Part shown: one piece after another, positions 59,203-64,000 of the stretch | Position numbering within the stretch: the first letter of the stretch is position 1 | How the letters are laid out: every line of letters begins with the position of its first letter | NCBI GenBank assembly: GCA_951640195.1 | Contig: OX621173.1 | Span: 1,715,780-1,779,779, forward strand | DNA from: Porpolomopsis calyptriformis | Lineage: Eukaryota > Basidiomycota > Agaricomycetes > Agaricales > Hygrophoraceae | DNA length: 64,000 bases | Direction of reading: 5' to 3' | Program-made: the position numbers and the translations under genes | Notes under the pieces: generated by a model | What the model was told of the DNA's origin: nothing | The model's input: the letters and a program-made list of their open reading frames with translations, nothing else | Database searches by the model: none

Positions 59203-61737
59203 ATGAGCGGCATTTCTTTGGGTACCCTCAACGCAAATCATGGTACAGTGAACTTGGCCGGACGTGATCAAGTCCATTATCACCTTTACCCTCCCTCAGC
59301 CCCAGGTCAGTCAGTTCAATGATGCGAAGCAGAAAGAGTATATGAAAATCACTTCTGACGTTGCTTGTGAATTCTAGGACCAGAGAACGCCAAACGGCAG
59401 TCAGGCTTGCCCCAACATATGAACGATGCCCCCATCGATCTTCTCTCGGCACATTTCACTGGAAGAGTGAAAGAACTCGAATTTGTAAATGAAGCGCTCA
59501 ACAAACGCCCGACCAATCTACCAAGCCGTTGCGCTATATACGGGATGCCAGGACTAGGGAAGACTCAGTTACTATTGAAGTACGCAAAACTAGCATTCGA
59601 CAACGATTGGTACTCCCATATCTTCTGGACATCGGCTACTACCGTCGACAAGCTAAACCAAGGATTTGCTAAAATTCTCGATCTCGTTGACGACCATGGC
59701 CGCTACCTTCAGGATCAGAGCGCGAAGCTAACGTCGGCAAGACGCTGGTTGGAAGGTTCGCACGGAGATAGCGAGATCGATTGGCTTCTGGTCATTGACA
59801 ACGTTCACTCCGATGCACTGAGCTTTCTTCGCTTGCATCTACCTCGGAGCAATGCCCAAGGGAGCATTCTTTTCACGACACGGACGACTCACGTTGCTGA
59901 GGCTTTAACGAACGCAGCAGGAGTACTGTATCCGAAACTCGCACTTCAGACTTTGGACCTAAGAGACGCGACGAACCTTCTAGTCGGGGACGCAGGATTC
60001 GATCCGGAAATCACATCACCATCGGTATTGAGCCAAGCCGAAGCGTTAGTCAAATGCGTTGGTCGTCTGCCTCTTGCAGTTGTCCATGCGGCGTCGTTCA
60101 TCAAGCAAACTGGTACTACTTTAGGCGATATGCTCGAATTATATGACAATGGGCAAAAGATGAAAGTACGTTTATATCTACCACTTGGATCGAATGCAAA
60201 CGTTTACATACACTGATAGATGATTCAATGGGAAAATAATCTAAATACTTACGAAGAGCGATCTGTCGCGGCGACATTTTCCAACCTATTCAATCAACTC
60301 AATGATGAATCTCGCGATATCATCAATCTTCTGAAAGTTCTCTCATTCCTTGACCCAGAGAGCATACCCGTGAAGATGATTGTTGAAGGGGCCAGGCGAT
60401 TGTCAAATTCCGAGAATCCAGGCCCATTTGCCGACCCGTTACCAGCATCCCCCATTACCTCCACATCGTCTTCGCTATCACCACCACCCAAGCTTACCCC
60501 TTTACGACAACTGAAAGAACGGGGCCAGCGTCATTCGCCATTACGTCACGCTGTGAAAACTGCAACTGACGACACGAGGCCGACATCTCGGATAGCCTCG
60601 GAATCCTCTTCACTGATTTCCTTAATTCTTTCGCCAATCGACTTTCAGAAAGCCATACAAATGCTCAACAACCTATCTCTGGTTGAGCATCGACCAAATA
60701 TCGGAGACTCTTCGTTGTGGATGCACGATTTGGTCCAATTCATGATACAAGAGTCTGCGAGGACAGAAGAAACTTATCAACAGTGGCTCCAACTATCTGT
60801 GTCGCTTGTTTGTTTTGCTTTCCAACATATCGAAGATTACGAATCACCACAGTCTTGGCCTGAATGCGAGAAACTCGTGTCGCATTTACGATCTCTGAAT
60901 GAAGCATGGGATGACGTGTGTAGCTTCAATGAGGAGCTGAGAGTGGCCAAGTTCAATACTGCAAAATATCTGTGGAGATGTGGACGATATGATGAAGCCG
61001 AGGAGTTGTATAAGCAGGTCGTTGAAGTGACGAACAAGTATTTAGGGGTTGACCACCCATCTACGCTCGCCTCGATGCGCGGTCTCGCAGTGGTATATGA
61101 GTTCCAAGGACGGTACGACGACGCGGAAACGCTTCACAAACAGGTGTTAGCCGGCAGGCAGAAGCTTCTAGGAGATGATCACCCCCACACACTCGTCTCC
61201 ATGGACAATCTCGCAGTGGTATATGAGTCTCAAGGACGATACGACGATGCGGAAACGCTTCATAAGCAGGCGTTAGCCGGCAGGCAGAAGCTTCTAGGAG
61301 CTGATCACCCCGACACACTCGTCTCCATGCACAATCTCGCAGTGGTATATGAGTCTCAAGGACGGTACGATGATGCAGAAACGCTTCATAAGCAGGCGTT
61401 AGCCACCAAGCAGAAGCTTCTAGGAGCTGAACACCCCGACACACTCGTCTCCATGAATAATCTCGCATTGGTGTACAAGTCCCAAGGACGGTACGATGAG
61501 GCGGAAACGCTTCATAAGCAGGAGTTAGCCAGCACCCAGAAGCTTCTAGGAGCCAATCACCCCGACACACTCATCTCGATGGGCAATCTCGCATTTGTGT
61601 ATTACTCCCAAGGACGATTCGATGAGGCGGTTGCACTTTACAAGGTTGCCTTAGCTGGTTTTGAGAAGTGTCTCGGTAATGATCACCCACACACACGAAC
61701 CATAGCTCGTTATCTCTCTCAGCTACAAGCAAAGTAA
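59203..61737 (+). CDS. NLR copy G, NB-ARC/TPR receptor
   Basis: Exons 59203-59305, 59378-60165 and 60220-61737 give 802 residues. Intron 1 is only 72 bp, against 160-205 bp elsewhere, after a deletion of its middle. Exon 1 reads MSGISLGTLNANHGTVNLAG and RDQVHYHLYPPSAP, identical to copy H. The NB-ARC exon has GMPGLGKT, WLLVIDN, LFTTRTTHVAEAL and GRLPL. The Ser/Pro linker lacks PLP of the usual SPPPLPKL, and the following basic part is changed (LRQLKERGQRHSPLRHAVKT). Six TPR units follow, two of them almost identical (LAVVYESQGRYDDAETLHKQ twice). It lies directly downstream of uS15. Confidence 0.92.
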
Positions 61738-61829
61738 TCATTTATAGATATTTCACAGATGGCCGCGTTTCAGACACACACGATCGTCAATTCACTTTCT
61801 CATGTCCCCCTCATCCTCTCGTCATCATC

Positions 61830-61965
61830 ATGTCTGAAAAACCACTCACTCTCCCAGCCTTGCCTTGTTTCTCTTTAGGTCTTTCTCTGAAATCTCATTC
61901 GCTCTCTCCTCGTCCAGGTCGTCGTTCGGTTCAGAAACACGACCCTAATAATGCCGACGATTGGT
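61830..61965 (+). pseudogene. 5' fragment of the disordered-protein gene, behind NLR G
   Basis: MSEKPLTLPALPCFSLGLSL-like reading with an internal deletion (cgtttctctcgtttc reduced). It stops at gccgacgattggt, where the uS15 3' fragment begins. The joint is the scar of the tandem duplication that made copy H. Confidence 0.85.
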
Positions 61966-61966
61966 C

Positions 61967-62200
61967 CACCTAGAGACGAACAGGAAAGACAAAGACTCCA
62001 AATTCCGCTTGATCTTGATCGAGTCGCGTATCCATCGCCTCGTTATTAGACGAAGCAGCAGATCCTCCCGACCTTCAAGTACGATTCGGCCACTGCCTCG
62101 ACACTCATTGCATAATCGTCATGGTGCTGTCGTTGAGGCTGTGGGAGATGTCACTATGCTTGTACATCCGCCAAGCTGATATTTCAATAAAAATCTTATC
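61967..62200 (+). pseudogene. 3' fragment of the RPS13 (uS15) gene
   Basis: Matches 58808-59040: blocks aggaaagacaaagactccaa, cttgatcttgatcgagtcgc, acgattcggccactgcctcg, and the 3' UTR with tttcaataaaaatcttat. A small deletion at cgcctcgttattagacgaag breaks the frame. No start or first exons. It is a passenger of the duplication. Confidence 0.93.
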
Positions 62201-62375
62201 CATAGGCCAAGATCACTGAGGATAACTCGGCTGTAAAACATAATTGTCCACACGAGCCTGACACCGTCTTCGTAACTTGTGAAATGGATTAGTCCGCGTG
62301 AGATTTGATAAAATACTGCTTCCTCAGTTTGGGCGTCTATCGCATTATCTCTTTCTAACCACCATCACCTTCATC

Positions 62376-64000
62376 ATGAGCGGCATTTCTTTGGGTACCC
62401 TCAACGCAAATCATGGTACAGTGAACTTAGCCGGACGTGATCAAGTCCATTATCACCTTTACCCTCCCTCAGCCCCAGGTCAGTCAGTTCAGTGATCACA
62501 CTTTTCAATAATGCGAAGCAGATGCCATTTGAGTTGATTCGGCGGGTGACCTGCGTTTTATACTTGTTCGCAAGGCAAATCTTTCACGGCTCATCTCATC
62601 TGCTTTCCAATCTGCTTCGCTTCACAGCAGAAAGTGTATATGAAAATTCCTTCTGACGTTGCTTGTGAATTCTAGGACCAGAGAACGCCAACCGTCAGTC
62701 AGGCTTGCCCCAACGTATAAACGATGCTCCCATCGATCTTCTCTCGGCACATTTCACTGGAAGAGTGAAAGAACTCGATTTTGTAAATGAAGCGCTCAAA
62801 AAACGCCCAACCAATCTACCAAGCCGTTGCGCTATTTATGGGATGCCAGGACTAGGGAAGACTCAATTACTATTGAAGTACGCAAAACTAGCATTCGAAA
62901 ACCATTGGTACTCCCATATCTTCTGGACATCGGCTACTACCGTCGATAAGCTAAACCAAGGGTTTGCTAAAATTCTCGATCTCGTCGACGACCATGGCCG
63001 CTACCTTCAGGATCAGAGCGCGAAGCTCACGTCGGCAAGACGCTGGTTGGAAGGTTCGCACGGAGATGGCGATATCAATTGGCTTCTGGTCATTGATAAC
63101 GTTCACTCCGATGCACTGAGCTTTCTTCGCTTGCATCTACCTCGAAGTAATGCCCAAGGGAGCATTCTTTTCACCACACGGACGACTCACGTTGCTGAGG
63201 CTCTAACGAACGCGGCAGGAGTACAGTATCCGAAACTTGCACTTCAGACTTTGGACCTAAGAGACGCGACGAACCTTCTAGTCGGGGACGCAGGATTCGA
63301 TCCGGAAACCACATCACCATCGGTATTGAGCCAAGCCGAAGCGTTAGTCAAATGCGTTGGTCGTCTGCCTCTTGCAGTCGTCCATGCGGCGTCGTTCATC
63401 AAGCAAACGGGTACTACTTTAGGCGATATGCTCAAGTTGTATGACAATGGGCAAAAGATGAAAGTACGTTTATATCTACCACTTAGATCGAATGCAAACG
63501 TTTACATACACTGATAGATGATTCAATGGGAAAATAATCTAAATACTTACGAGGAGCGATCTGTCGCGGCCACATTTTCCAACCTATTCAATCAACTCAA
63601 TGATGAATCTCGCGATATCATCAATCTTCTGAAAGTTCTCTCATTCCTTGACCCAGAGAACATACCCGTGAAGATGATTGTTGAAGGGGCCAGGCGATTG
63701 TCAATTTCCGAGAATCCAGGCCCATTTGCCGACCCGTTACCAGTATCCCCCATTACCTCCACGTCGTCTTCGCTATCACCACCACCATTACCCAAGCTTA
63801 CCCCATTACGACGACTGAAAGAATGGGGCAAGCGTCATTCGCCATTGCGTCGCGCTGTTGAAACTGCAACTGACGACACCGGGCCGACATCTCGGATAGC
63901 TTCGGAATCCTCTTCACTGATTTCCTTAATTCTTTCGCCAATCGAGTTTCAACAAGCCATACAAAAGCTCAGCAACTTATCTCTGGTTGAACATCGACCA
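62376..64000 (+). CDS. NLR copy H, NB-ARC/TPR receptor, cut by the window end
   Basis: Exons 62376-62478, 62676-63463 and 63518 onward. The first exon equals that of copy G; the NB-ARC exon is very close to G and E, with P-loop GMPGLGKT, WLLVIDN and GRLPLAVVHAAS. Small unique changes include GDGDINWLL and DPETTSPS. Intron 1 is the full-length form, unlike that of G, so G lost its intron segment after the duplication. The frame is open to the last base, in the region before the MHD motif; the TPR number cannot be seen. Confidence 0.9.

Noticed and set aside
1..64000. CRISPR array, bacterial operon, rRNA or tRNA genes
   Set aside because: The window is eukaryotic; the regular repeats are TPR coding units, and no tRNA-like cloverleaf or rRNA sequence was noticed.

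Overview
This is a window of nuclear DNA from a filamentous basidiomycete, most likely an Agaricomycete. The evidence is the short (about 50-90 bp) GT-AG introns throughout, the intron-dense housekeeping genes (SMC1, a DHTKD1-type E1, MIOX, eS6, uS15), and fungal accessory families (NB-ARC/TPR NLRs, F-box-like proteins, a GT61-like fragment, and the integrase-core and HECT-like proteins typical of mushroom genomes). Gene models below were built by eye; for most, the splice sites were chosen so that exon phases add up.

The main theme is a dispersed tandem family of fungal NLR (STAND) genes, called here copies A to H. A (1-1679, 5' cut by the window), B (4693-7879), C (11835-14390), D (16271-18909), E (39510-42046), G (59203-61737) and H (62376 to the window end) look intact where visible. 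F (42901-44247) is a broken chimera. Each has three exons: a roughly 35-codon exon with a G-R-D-Q motif, an NB-ARC exon, and an exon with a winged-helix/MHD region followed by 5-8 nearly identical 42-residue TPRs. Copies B/C/D and E/G/H form two N-terminal subtypes.

Layout: 1-19 kb holds NLRs A-D, interleaved with duplicated promoters, gene fragments and an R3H-like gene. 19.0-23.5 kb holds a large disordered protein gene, whose 5' end is copied behind copies A, C, E and G. 23.8-31.8 kb is a candidate DNA transposon with imperfect inverted ends, inverted subterminal repeats, a DDE/integrase-like gene, a HECT-like gene and decayed TPR pieces. 31.8-45.4 kb holds an HNH relic, an inverted pair of MAPEG genes, two F-box-like genes, a small secreted protein, NLR E and the chimera. 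45.9-59.0 kb is a conserved housekeeping block: SMC1, DHTKD1-like E1, MIOX and eS6 on the minus strand, uS15 on the plus strand. 59.2-64 kb holds NLRs G and H, a roughly 3.16 kb tandem duplication that carried along the 3' end of the uS15 gene.

The NLR copies plausibly act as intracellular non-self or stress receptors: TPR ligand sensing, NB-ARC switch, short N-terminal signalling segment. Repeat-number differences, near-identical tracts and junction scars show that the locus is still changing by unequal recombination and gene conversion.
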